The notes below the pieces were generated by a model. It ran no database searches. It was not told where the DNA came from and was given only the letters and a program-made list of their open reading frames with translations. From assembly GCF_000308515.1 (NCBI RefSeq), contig NZ_BAFV01000070.1:1-64000 (forward strand): a DNA stretch of 64,000 bases. The letters run 5' to 3'. This document shows, one piece after another, positions 9,141 through 17,022 of this stretch; position 1 is the first letter of the stretch; every line of letters begins with the position of its first letter. This stretch comes from Nocardia carnea NBRC 14403. Lineage in GTDB: Bacteria > Actinomycetota > Actinomycetes > Mycobacteriales > Mycobacteriaceae. The position numbers and the translations under genes were made by a program.

Positions 9141-9170
9141 TGCTAGCAATTGCAAGCACTTCTGCTAGCA
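9141..9170. promoter_or_regulatory. Candidate operator with three TGC(T/A)AGCA repeats
   Basis: TGCTAGCA at 9141-9148, TGCAAGCA at 9151-9158 and TGCTAGCA at 9163-9170 form three direct copies at 10- and 12-bp spacing, about one helical turn apart. The repeats sit upstream of the XRE-hbhA-DUF2516 group and within the 98-bp gap after the DUF445 gene. TGCTAGCA is itself palindromic, typical of a dimeric XRE protein. Binding by the XRE regulator encoded next door is inferred. Confidence 0.55.
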
Positions 9171-9196
9171 GGTTTTCGGGCACTCCTGCGCCGGCG

Positions 9197-10558
9197 TCAT
9201 CCGCCGAACATCAGATGCGAGACCGTGTAGATCAACAGGCCCGCGAGACTGCCCACCACAGTGCCGTTGATCCGGATGAACTGCAGGTCACGACCCACCT
9301 GGACCTCGATCTTCTTACTGGCCTCCTCCGCATCCCAGCGGGCGACGGTATCGCTGACGATGGTGGCGATCTCGTCGGCGTAGTTGGCGGCCAGATAGCG
9401 GGCGCCGCGTTCGATCCACCCGTCCACCTTGGCGCGGGCATCGGTATCGTCGCGCAGCCGCTCACCGAGCTGCTGCACGTTCTCCGCCACCTTCCGGCGC
9501 AACGTGCTGTCCGGATCGTCGGCGGATTCCAGGATCAGCCGTTTGGCGGCCCGCCATGTGGCCTCGGCCAGGCCGGTGATCTCCTCCCGCCCCATGATCT
9601 GGGTCTTGATCCGCTCCGCCTTGGCGATCATCGCCTCGTCGTACTGCAGATCGTGGGCGAACTCCTCGAGGAACCGGTTCGCGGCCAGCCGGACCTCGTG
9701 ATCCGGGGTCGAGCGCACCTTCCAGGTGAATTCGACCAGCTCGCGGTACACCTTCTCCGAGAGGAGCACGTTCACGAACTTCGGCGCCCACTGCGGCGCC
9801 TCCCCCATGACGATCCGGTCGACCGTCTCCTGACTCCCCAGCGCCCACTGGTGCGCACGCTCGGCCAGCAGGTCGACCAGCGGCAACTGCCGGTTGTCGG
9901 CCAGCAGTTCGGCCAGCACCCGGCCGATCGGCGGACCCCACTGCGGTTCGGCGATCCGCTTCACGATCGTGTTATCGATCACCTGCTCCACGTCTTCGTC
10001 CCGGAGCACGCCGACCACCGCGCGCAGAATCGTCGAACTCTCGTCCGCCACCCGCGCGGCATTGGCCGGATTCGCCATCCAGCGCCCCACCCGCCACGGG
10101 ATCTGGGCGGAGTTCACCTTTGCGGTAACCACCTCCGGCGAGAGGAAGTTGGTGCCGACGAAGTTACCCAGACTGGCGCCGAGCTGGTCTTTCTTACGCC
10201 GGATGATCGCGGTATGCGGAATCGGCAGGCCCAGCGGATGCTTGAACAACGCCGTCACCGCGAACCAGTCGGCCAGCGCACCCACCATCCCCGCTTCCGA
10301 CGCGGCCCGCACATAGCCCACCCAGTCACCGGCACCACCGCGTGACTCCAGCCAGCGGCACACCAGGTAGATGATGGTCGCCACCGCCAGCAGCCCGGTG
10401 GCCACAACCTTCATCCGCCGCAGGTCACGCCGTTTGGCCGCGTCATCGGTGAGTGTCGAGAAGACGCCCGGTGGTTGCTCCGAACCGCCGGGGCCGGGAG
10501 TCGCGGGAGCGGAATCGAGCACCGCACTGCTGCCGGTCGCTTTCTGCATAGCTTCCAT
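9197..10558 (-). CDS. DUF445 family membrane protein
   Basis: A 453-aa protein of the DUF445 (YjiN-like) family. A hydrophobic segment near residues 53-73 (VVATGLLAVATIIYLVCRWL) and a second at the extreme C terminus (VVGSLAGLLIYTVSHLMFG) flank a long soluble helical domain; the family signature GALADWFAVTALFKHPLGLP follows the first segment. A homologue occupies this place in M. tuberculosis (Rv0473, from memory). ATG at 10556-10558 is chosen, with ATG at 10547-10549 three codons inside as an alternative. The function is unknown; the topology suggests an inner-membrane-tethered coiled structure. Confidence 0.87.
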   Translation of the reverse strand: MEAMQKATGSSAVLDSAPATPGPGGSEQPPGVFSTLTDDAAKRRDLRRMKVVATGLLAVATIIYLVCRWLESRGGAGDWVGYVRAASEAGMVGALADWFAVTALFKHPLGLPIPHTAIIRRKKDQLGASLGNFVGTNFLSPEVVTAKVNSAQIPWRVGRWMANPANAARVADESSTILRAVVGVLRDEDVEQVIDNTIVKRIAEPQWGPPIGRVLAELLADNRQLPLVDLLAERAHQWALGSQETVDRIVMGEAPQWAPKFVNVLLSEKVYRELVEFTWKVRSTPDHEVRLAANRFLEEFAHDLQYDEAMIAKAERIKTQIMGREEITGLAEATWRAAKRLILESADDPDSTLRRKVAENVQQLGERLRDDTDARAKVDGWIERGARYLAANYADEIATIVSDTVARWDAEEASKKIEVQVGRDLQFIRINGTVVGSLAGLLIYTVSHLMFGG

Positions 10559-10698
10559 TCTGCTGTGTGTTCGGTAGCGGCTCCGGTGGCGCAGGTCGAA
10601 GTCCTGCCTACGCGCGAGGTCCGCCTCCGAAGAACCCGATGCGACCAGCGGCGGCGCCGAGTTCAGCGAGACGCGCCAGGTTGGTCCACCCCTGCGGA

Positions 10699-10868
10699 CC
10701 GAACGTGACCAGCGGCGCAGCCGAGTCTTACGAGGCCCTTGGAGGTTTTGGCCCGTCCCTGCTGTCAGTGCTCGATGCGATGCGGCGCAGCCGCGAGTGT
10801 CGAGTGCTGACAGCAGGGACCAAGGGGGGCCAAAACCCCGCGCGCGCCAGCGCGTAGAAATAACACAG
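10699..10868 (+). repeat. Modular intergenic hairpin repeat, copy A
   Basis: Full copy of a repeat found five times between 10.7 and 26.2 kb. It starts CCGAACGTGACC, continues to GAGGTTTTGGCCC, then forms a long hairpin with 21-nt arms 10755-10775 and 10800-10820 (core TCCCTGCTGTCAGTGCTCGA, two mismatches), then CAAGGGGGGCC, a GC-only second hairpin and an AAATAACACAG end. A degenerate half copy precedes it at about 10638-10690. It fills the divergent gap between the DUF445 gene and the TetR gene, with its AAATA/CACAG end pointing at the TetR start. Confidence 0.85.
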
Positions 10869-10874
10869 CCTAGA

Positions 10875-11654
10875 GTGGAGGGCACCGAACCGTACGGACC
10901 GAGGAGCCCCACGCTGTCCACCGATGACCTGCTCGATATCGGGAATCCCGCCGATCGATCGGCGCCGGTGCGTGCCCCGCGGACCGATGGGCGGAAACGC
11001 CGCTGGCGTCAGCACAAGATCAATCGGCGGGAGGAACTCGTCGACGGCACGCTGGCGGCGGTGCGCACCCGCGGCGGTAGCGCCGGAATGGATGAGATCG
11101 CCGCCGAGATCGGCGTCTCCAAAACCGTCCTGTACCGGTATTTCGCCGATAAGAACGATCTGGTCAATGCCGCTATGCAGCGGTTCATCGAGATCACCCT
11201 GATGCCCCGGGTGTACGGGGCGATCAGTTTGGACGCCGACGAGTACCAGCTGGTGCGTTCCGCGCTGGCCGAATATGTGGGCGCAGTCGACGAAGACCCC
11301 GAGGTCTACCGGTTCATCATGGGCACCGGCTCCGGTGACCCGTCCTCGCTCGCCGATTTCGAGCGGCTGTTCGCCGAGGTGGTGGCGGCGGCCATCACCG
11401 AACGCGGGAGCGCCCTCGGTATCGAGACCGAGGGGGTGATGCTGTGGTCGTATGTGATCGTCGGCGGTATCCAGCTCGCCACCCACTGGTGGACCACCAA
11501 CAAGTCGATGAATCGCGACGAAGTGATCGACTACCTCACCATGATGGTGTGGAGCGCCATCGAGGGGATGGCCCGCGCCGGCGGTTCACGCGACAAGTTC
11601 GGCGCACAGGAGCATGTGCTGCCGCCGATCCCCTCCGGCGACCAGGCCGTCTGA
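10875..11654 (+). CDS. TetR family regulator
   Basis: A TetR repressor with the helix-turn-helix AEIGVSKTVLYRYFADKNDLV (about 76-96 from the GTG). The C-terminal ligand domain has an aromatic QLATHWWTTN helix. It is divergent from the DUF445 gene, as in M. tuberculosis (Rv0472c/Rv0473, from memory). The start is uncertain: GTG at 10875 has no ribosome-binding site, while an in-frame CTG at 10914 is preceded 7 nt upstream by GAGGAG and would give a product beginning (M)STDDLLDIG. The open frame reaches back into the repeat element, so any upstream start (10797) is an artefact. GTG is recorded here because CTG starts are rare. Confidence 0.88.
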   Translation: MEGTEPYGPRSPTLSTDDLLDIGNPADRSAPVRAPRTDGRKRRWRQHKINRREELVDGTLAAVRTRGGSAGMDEIAAEIGVSKTVLYRYFADKNDLVNAAMQRFIEITLMPRVYGAISLDADEYQLVRSALAEYVGAVDEDPEVYRFIMGTGSGDPSSLADFERLFAEVVAAAITERGSALGIETEGVMLWSYVIVGGIQLATHWWTTNKSMNRDEVIDYLTMMVWSAIEGMARAGGSRDKFGAQEHVLPPIPSGDQAV

Positions 11655-11780
11655 GCCACCCGGCTCGCCGGGCTCGACAACCCCGCCGGTTTGGCTAGTC
11701 TGATTGCCGTGCGGCGGCGGAGAACCGGCTGAGTTCTCCGGCCACCGTGGGCGCGCGTCGGCACCAACGGAGGTACCTCG

Positions 11781-13184
11781 ATGGCGAAACAAGTGCCGAC
11801 TTCCCGGCTGGCCCGCGGCACCAAACTGGGTGCGGTGGCAGCGGGGTCGATGGTGCGCACCCAGCGCGCCCGGCTCTCGATGCGCGGCCGTTCGGAGGCC
11901 GTGCGGGCGCGGATGGCCGAGGAATCGATCCTGCGCAGTACCGAACAGCTGGTCATGGTGCTGGGCACCATGAAGGGCGTGGCCATGAAGCTGGGCCAGA
12001 TGATGTCGGTGCTCGATCTCGACCTGGTCCCGCCGGATCACCGCGAACGCTTCCAGAAACGACTGGCGGTACTGCGTAATGCCGCGCCGTCGGTGTCGTT
12101 CGAGGCGATGCGCGCGGTGATCGAGGAGGACTACGGGCAGCCGTTGGACGCGGTGTTCGCCGAATTCGAACCGGAGGCCATCGCCGCCGCGTCGATCGGG
12201 CAGGTGTATCTGGCCCGGTTGCACGACGGCCGGCAGGTCGCGGTGAAGGTGCAGTACCCGGGGATCGATGCCGCCGTCCGCGCCGACCTGAAGAATCTGA
12301 CCATGTTCCGGCGGGTCCTGCAGTCGGCCATGCCCTGGGTGACCCCCGCGGTGCTCGACGAATTGCGGCTGAACATGGAATCCGAACTCGACTATCACGT
12401 CGAGGCCGAAACCCAGCGCGATATCGCGGCGCTCTACGCCGGCCACCCGTTCATCGTGGTGCCGCAGCCGGTGCTCGAGCACAGTACGCAGCGGGTGCTG
12501 GTCACCGAATATCTGGCCGGAACGGCCTTCGAGGATGTTCGTGCCATGCCGCGGGCCGAACGCGACCGCGTCGGCGAGATCATCTACCGCTTCTATGTGG
12601 GCTCGCTTTTCACATTCAACGAATTCTGTGGCGACCCGCATCCCGGGAATGTCCTGCTCGCCGAAGACGGCCGCGTCGGTTTCCTGGATTTCGGGCTGTT
12701 CAACCGGATGGATCCGGAGCATGTGCGGTTCGAGGCGATCTGCCTGTGCGCGGCGGCCGAGGATCGCGGTGCGGATTTGCGGGATCTGATGGTCCAGCGC
12801 GGGGTCATCGATTCGACCGATGAGATCGGCGTCGAGGAATGCCTCGAGTATGTGCTCTCGGCGTCCGAATGGTGCCTGGTGGACCAGGAACTCACCATCA
12901 CCCCGGAATTGGCCAGCGGCGCGTTCCTCCTCGCCGTCGACCCGCGTTCGAGCGAATTCACCGGCATGAAACAGCAGAACCTGCCCCCAGAGCATTTGTT
13001 CTCCCGGCGTGCCGATTTCCTGACCTTCGGGATGCTGGGACAGTTGGAGGCCACGGCGAACTGGCATCGGATCGCCCGGGAATGGTTGTACGGCGACGAG
13101 CCGGTCACCGAACTCGGCCGGATCCACCGAGAATGGCTGGACCGGCGCCGGCCGCGTAAACGCGGTAGGCGCCGTACCAGCTGA
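11781..13184 (+). CDS. ABC1/UbiB-type atypical kinase
   Basis: A 467-aa protein of the ABC1 (AarF/UbiB/ADCK) family of atypical kinases or ATPases, which in other organisms support isoprenoid-quinone or lipid metabolism. Family motifs are present: the KxGQ helix as AMKLGQMMS (about 71-79), the Ala-rich nucleotide loop AAASIGQV, VAVKVQYPG with the ATP-binding Lys, CGDPHPGNV in the catalytic loop and FLDFGLF in place of DFG. No membrane segment is evident. It leads a co-directional run with a reductase-like and a methyltransferase gene (38 bp, then 4-bp overlap), which suggests a shared lipid or quinone pathway. Confidence 0.92.
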   Translation: MAKQVPTSRLARGTKLGAVAAGSMVRTQRARLSMRGRSEAVRARMAEESILRSTEQLVMVLGTMKGVAMKLGQMMSVLDLDLVPPDHRERFQKRLAVLRNAAPSVSFEAMRAVIEEDYGQPLDAVFAEFEPEAIAAASIGQVYLARLHDGRQVAVKVQYPGIDAAVRADLKNLTMFRRVLQSAMPWVTPAVLDELRLNMESELDYHVEAETQRDIAALYAGHPFIVVPQPVLEHSTQRVLVTEYLAGTAFEDVRAMPRAERDRVGEIIYRFYVGSLFTFNEFCGDPHPGNVLLAEDGRVGFLDFGLFNRMDPEHVRFEAICLCAAAEDRGADLRDLMVQRGVIDSTDEIGVEECLEYVLSASEWCLVDQELTITPELASGAFLLAVDPRSSEFTGMKQQNLPPEHLFSRRADFLTFGMLGQLEATANWHRIAREWLYGDEPVTELGRIHREWLDRRRPRKRGRRRTS

Positions 13185-13222
13185 CCGCGTCCACGACAGC
13201 ACATCCACAAGGGGTTCATTTC

Positions 13223-14464
13223 ATGACCGATACACGTGAATTCGACCTGGTCGTTTTCGGCGCCACCGGCTTTGTCGGCAAACTGACCGCCCAGTACCTG
13301 CTGGGCGCTGCCCCCGCGACGGCGCGTATTGCGCTGGCGGGTCGCTCCGAACACAAGCTCGCGGCCGTTCGCGACGAGATCGGCGCGCACGAGTGGGGTT
13401 TGGTGGTCGCCGACAGTACAGACCAGGATTCGCTGGACGCGCTCGCCGCCCGGACGACCGCGGTGATCACCACGGTGGGCCCGTATCTGCGTTACGGAAT
13501 GTCGTTGGTCGCCGCCTGCGCGAAAGCCGGCACGCATTACGCGGACCTGACCGGTGAACCGCTGTTCATCCGGGAAGCGATCGATTCGTATCACGAGGAG
13601 GCCGCCCGGACCGGCGCCAAGATCGTGAATTCCTGCGGCTACGATTCGGTGCCTTCGGATCTGAGTGTCTACCAGCTCTACCGGCGTACGGTCGCGGACA
13701 ACACCGGCGAACTGGGCGATACGACGCTCATCGCCACCCTGCGCGGCGGGGTGAGCGGCGGCACGATCGATTCGGGGCGCGCGATGATGGAAGCCGTCGC
13801 CGCGGATAAGTCCAAGGGCGCGATCCTGAGCCATCCGTATTCCCTGAGCCCCGATAAATCCATGGATCCCGATGTCGGCCGGCAGTCCGATCTCGTCCTG
13901 GAACGGGCCCGCGAGATCGACCCGAGTCTGGACGGCTGGGTAGGCACGTTCGTCATGGCCGCCCACAACACGAAGATCGTGCGCCGCAGCAACGGCCTGC
14001 TCGGCTGGGTGTACGGCAAGAACTTCCGTTACCGCGAAACCATGGGCGCGGGTAATTCGCCGCTGGCACCCGTGGTCGCGGCCGGTATCTCCGGCGGCGT
14101 GGTGGCAGGTATGGCGGCCGGTGGCCTGCTGTCCCGGTTCCGAACCGGCCGTGCCCTGCTGGACCGGATCCTGCCCGCTCCCGGCACGGGCCCCGGTGAG
14201 CGGACCCGGGAGAACGGCTGGTTCCGGATGCGCACCTACACCCGCACCACCTCGGGCGCACGCTATCTCGCGACCTTCGCCGGCCAGGGTGACCCGGGGT
14301 ACAAGGCGACCGCGGTCCTGCTCGGCGAGAGCGGGCTGGCGCTGGCGTTCGATCCGAAACCGGAGATCGCGGGCATCCTCACCCCGGCCGCCGCCATGGG
14401 CGATGTCCTGACCGAACGCCTGCGGGCCGCGGGAATGACCATCGACGTGGAGCCGCTGTCGTGA
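13223..14464 (+). CDS. Saccharopine dehydrogenase-like / trans-acting enoyl reductase family protein
   Basis: A 413-aa NAD(P)-binding oxidoreductase of the family that includes mycobacterial trans-acting enoyl reductases (Rv2953 type), which act with polyketide synthases in phthiocerol lipid synthesis. The N terminus has FDLVVFGATGFVGKLTAQYL (Rossmann motif, about 7-26); YDSVPSDLSVYQLYR and a Gly/Ala-rich hydrophobic stretch at about 290-308 (APVVAAGISGGVVAGMAAGG) also match. No PKS gene is in the window, so a role in another lipid is equally possible. It overlaps the following methyltransferase by 4 bp (GTGA), so the two are coupled. Confidence 0.88.
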   Translation: MTDTREFDLVVFGATGFVGKLTAQYLLGAAPATARIALAGRSEHKLAAVRDEIGAHEWGLVVADSTDQDSLDALAARTTAVITTVGPYLRYGMSLVAACAKAGTHYADLTGEPLFIREAIDSYHEEAARTGAKIVNSCGYDSVPSDLSVYQLYRRTVADNTGELGDTTLIATLRGGVSGGTIDSGRAMMEAVAADKSKGAILSHPYSLSPDKSMDPDVGRQSDLVLERAREIDPSLDGWVGTFVMAAHNTKIVRRSNGLLGWVYGKNFRYRETMGAGNSPLAPVVAAGISGGVVAGMAAGGLLSRFRTGRALLDRILPAPGTGPGERTRENGWFRMRTYTRTTSGARYLATFAGQGDPGYKATAVLLGESGLALAFDPKPEIAGILTPAAAMGDVLTERLRAAGMTIDVEPLS

Positions 14465-15147
14465 ACCTCGCCCGGCGCACGATGAACGCCCCGGCGCTGG
14501 CGGCGGTGTACGAGCGGGCCTGGCGGCCCACGCTGTTCTACCTCGCCTCGGGTCGCAGCACCGGGGCCGATCGCCGCTTCGCGGTGGACTCGCTGCGGCT
14601 CGATACCGCCCGGCGCGTGCTGGATATCGCGTGCGGTCCGGGTAACTTCACGCGCCATCTCAGCGAACACGTTCCCCCGGACGGATATGTGACGGGTATC
14701 GATTACTCGCCGCCGATGCTGGCCCGAGCACTCGCCGACAATGCCGGGCCGCGAACGGGTTACGTGCGCGGTGACGCCCGGTACCTGCCGTTCGCGGACG
14801 GAACTTTCGATGCCGTCTGCTGTTTCGGCGCGCTGTACCTGATCCCCGACCCCCTGGTCGCGGCCCGGGAGATGATCCGGGTGCTGGCTCCGGGCGGCCG
14901 GCTGGCGGTCACCACCAGCTACCGGCCGGATAACGCGTTCGGCGAGTTGACCCGCCGCACCGCGGCAGTCAGCGGGTTGCGGATGTTCGGCGGACAGACC
15001 TTCCCCGAACTGTTCGCCGCAGCCGGGCTGACCGATATCGATCAGCAGGTACACCGGTTCCTGCAATATCTCACCGCGGTCAAACCCGCATCGGATACAC
15101 CGCGGCACAACGGACGGTCCGCCACCTCGAACAGCGGGGTCGGATAA
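14461..15147 (+). CDS. SAM-dependent methyltransferase (type 11)
   Basis: A 228-aa class I methyltransferase. Motif I is VLDIACGPGNFTRHL (about 56-70), followed by GIDYSPPML (acidic end of beta-2), RGDARYLPFADGTFDAVCC (motif post-I/II), and LAPGGRLAVTT (motif III). This combination is typical of small-molecule or lipid methyltransferases of the UbiE/COQ5 style. GTG at 14461 overlaps the upstream reductase stop by 4 bp. Together with the ABC1 kinase and the reductase it forms a three-gene unit that may modify a lipid or quinone; the substrate is not known. Confidence 0.87.
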   Translation: MNLARRTMNAPALAAVYERAWRPTLFYLASGRSTGADRRFAVDSLRLDTARRVLDIACGPGNFTRHLSEHVPPDGYVTGIDYSPPMLARALADNAGPRTGYVRGDARYLPFADGTFDAVCCFGALYLIPDPLVAAREMIRVLAPGGRLAVTTSYRPDNAFGELTRRTAAVSGLRMFGGQTFPELFAAAGLTDIDQQVHRFLQYLTAVKPASDTPRHNGRSATSNSGVG

Positions 15148-15302
15148 GCGACGACTGCGTCCGAACGCACAATTGTGCAAAGTCCCTGTCCGGTGCGCGA
15201 TTTCACAGTGCGTTCCCCCGCCACGGCATGTTTCCGCGGGCAGTGTGGGCTACCCGTCGGTAGAGTCACGGGTCGTACCAACGGTCCGGAAGGGGGTTCC
15301 AG

Positions 15303-15707
15303 ATGTCGCTCCCGGAACTGGGCCAGGGTGTGGCCCGCCGGTTGTACGCCGCGGCGACGGCCGAGGGCACGGATTCCTTCACCCTCACCGAGGATGTCGC
15401 CGTGCGCCTCGCGGCCGCCTGTGATGCGCTCGTCGCGGACCTGGAAGCAGCCCGGGCCGGCGGCCGGCAGCTCGCCGCGGCATCGGGTACCGCCGGTTTC
15501 CCCGATCTGCCCACCGGGCACGCTCTCGCCGCCGGTTTCGCCGGTAAGGCCGTCGAATATCTGGACACGCTCACCGCATTGCAGGAAACCGCCCTCCGGT
15601 TCAAAGCGGCCTATCTGGCTGCCGGGGGCCGGCTCGCCGAGGCCGACCACGCGAACCGGGCCGCGCTCGCCGTCGCCGCGCAGGCGGAAGGGGACGGAAA
15701 TGACTGA
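15303..15707 (+). CDS. Small helical protein, PE/WXG100-like partner in EspG cassette
   Basis: A 134-aa Ala-rich, all-helical protein: helices at about 5-18, 28-52 (VRLAAACDALVADLEAARA), and 72-118 (AVEYLDTLTALQETALRFKA). There is no signal peptide or membrane segment. The first gene of a three-gene unit, it overlaps the next by 8 bp, and the third gene encodes an EspG chaperone. In ESX loci EspG binds PE-PPE heterodimers, so this protein is the candidate PE/Esx-like partner. No classical PE or WXG motif is visible; the call is from context and helicity. ATG follows a GGAAGGGGG stretch. Confidence 0.6.
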   Translation: MSLPELGQGVARRLYAAATAEGTDSFTLTEDVAVRLAAACDALVADLEAARAGGRQLAAASGTAGFPDLPTGHALAAGFAGKAVEYLDTLTALQETALRFKAAYLAAGGRLAEADHANRAALAVAAQAEGDGND

Positions 15708-16275
15708 ATTCGCCGAACTGGATCCGCCTTTCGCGCCGGAACGCGAATGCTTCGGCAGCTTCACCCACCAGGAGATCTGGGACCGGGTCCACGAGGTACT
15801 CGACCCCGCCGCCCTGGGGGCGTCGGCAGCGGCCTGGAAATCGAACGCCGACGCCGTGGCCGCTGCCTTCGCGACCTTCGCCGATACCGCGCGCCGGGAA
15901 TTCGGCGGCTGGTCCGGGCATACCGCGACCGCCGCCTGGCAGGCCACCCAGGATTTCATCCGCACCGGCGAGGCGGCCCACGATGTCTGCCGGGCGCTGC
16001 AGCGGATCATGACTGGCAATTCCGATGCGGCGCAAACATTGCGGGCCGCTCTGGTCGCCCCGCAACCGTACCGCCCGCTCGACGACCCGGCGGCCGAAGC
16101 CGTCCACGGCGGCCGGCGCCGGATGGACCACGATATCGCCTCGGCTGCCGCGACCGCCGACGCGCAGGATGCGATGACCACGATCTACCTCCCCACACTC
16201 CCGGCTTCCGGGGATCGGGTGCCCAGGTTCCCCGATACGTCCACCGGCGCCGACCGTGGGAGCCCACACCGGTGA
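15700..16275 (+). CDS. PPE/WXG100-like ESX substrate candidate
   Basis: A 191-aa helical protein. FGGWSGHTATAAW at about 66-78 has the W-x-G turn found in WXG100 and PPE proteins, with long helices before (ALGASAAAWKSNADAVAAAF) and after it. The N terminus MTEFAELDPPFAPE places a PP pair close to the start, loosely like the PPE motif. The last 40 residues are Pro/Thr/Ser-rich and probably disordered. It overlaps the upstream gene by 8 bp and the espG-like gene by 4 bp (GTGA). It is best read as a substrate for EspG-dependent type VII secretion; no ESX core gene lies in the window. Confidence 0.65.
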   Translation: MTEFAELDPPFAPERECFGSFTHQEIWDRVHEVLDPAALGASAAAWKSNADAVAAAFATFADTARREFGGWSGHTATAAWQATQDFIRTGEAAHDVCRALQRIMTGNSDAAQTLRAALVAPQPYRPLDDPAAEAVHGGRRRMDHDIASAAATADAQDAMTTIYLPTLPASGDRVPRFPDTSTGADRGSPHR

Positions 16276-17012
16276 AATGGATATTCACCCCCGACGAATT
16301 CACTTATGTCTGGGCCGCCGAGACGGGCCTGGACCGCCGGCCGTACCCGGTGAATCTGGCGCCGGCCAGTGTGGTCCGCACCGAATCCGAACTGGCCGCC
16401 CTGCGATTACCTCAGCGGTTCGCCAGACAGGCCGACCCCGATCTGGCAGCCGCGCTCATGCTCTGCGCCCGCCCGGACGCCACCGCCGTCACCCTCTCCG
16501 GAGAACGCTCGGTGCTCCCCCGTAACGGCGAATCGCCGGAAACCGAGCAGATTCTCGGCTTCGCCGCCGTGATAGAGCACCACGCCGCCGTCCTACACGC
16601 CACCACCACCAGGGTCACCGTGCAGATGTGCCACGCACACGATCTCGGGGACCGGCTGGTCGCGCTGATCGGTTCGGCCCGCCGCGGCACCCACGGACCA
16701 CTGTGCGAACCACAGGATGCAGTACTCACCGATGCGCCGATTCCCGGTTGCCGCGCGGCCGGTGATGCCGCGCTGTTCCGGAAAACACTGCGCGAACCGG
16801 TGGATTCCCGCGGTTTCATCACCGTCACCGTCGCCCCGGACGATCCGATGTCGCCGCCCACCCGGCATCGCAGCTGGCTGGATATCCGCGGGGACGGACG
16901 CTATCTGCTGACCACCGCCGACGTCCTGCTCCTGGACCCGGTGGGCGATACCGAATTCGCCGGCAAACTGCTCGGTCTGGCCGGGATCCGCACCAGAGCG
17001 CCCCGCCTGTGA
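16272..17012 (+). CDS. espG: ESX secretion-associated protein, EspG family
   Basis: EspG proteins are cytosolic chaperones that bind PPE partners of PE-PPE dimers and deliver them to a type VII secretion system. This 246-aa protein begins MKWIFTPDEFTYVWAAETG, followed by LDRRPYPVNL, the most characteristic segment of the family, and has alternating strands and helices through to a C-terminal TADVLLLDPVG segment. Its GTG start at 16272 overlaps the preceding substrate-like gene by 4 bp. The cassette lacks EccA-E, MycP and Esx genes, so it would have to work with a secretion system encoded elsewhere. Confidence 0.88.
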   Translation: MKWIFTPDEFTYVWAAETGLDRRPYPVNLAPASVVRTESELAALRLPQRFARQADPDLAAALMLCARPDATAVTLSGERSVLPRNGESPETEQILGFAAVIEHHAAVLHATTTRVTVQMCHAHDLGDRLVALIGSARRGTHGPLCEPQDAVLTDAPIPGCRAAGDAALFRKTLREPVDSRGFITVTVAPDDPMSPPTRHRSWLDIRGDGRYLLTTADVLLLDPVGDTEFAGKLLGLAGIRTRAPRL

Positions 17013-17022
17013 TACTGCTCCG

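Noticed and set aside
10797-10874. N-terminal extension of TetR reading SSADSRDQGGPKP
   Set aside because: The same peptide appears in front of other genes (for example upstream of 20458) because it is the translation of the repeat element.
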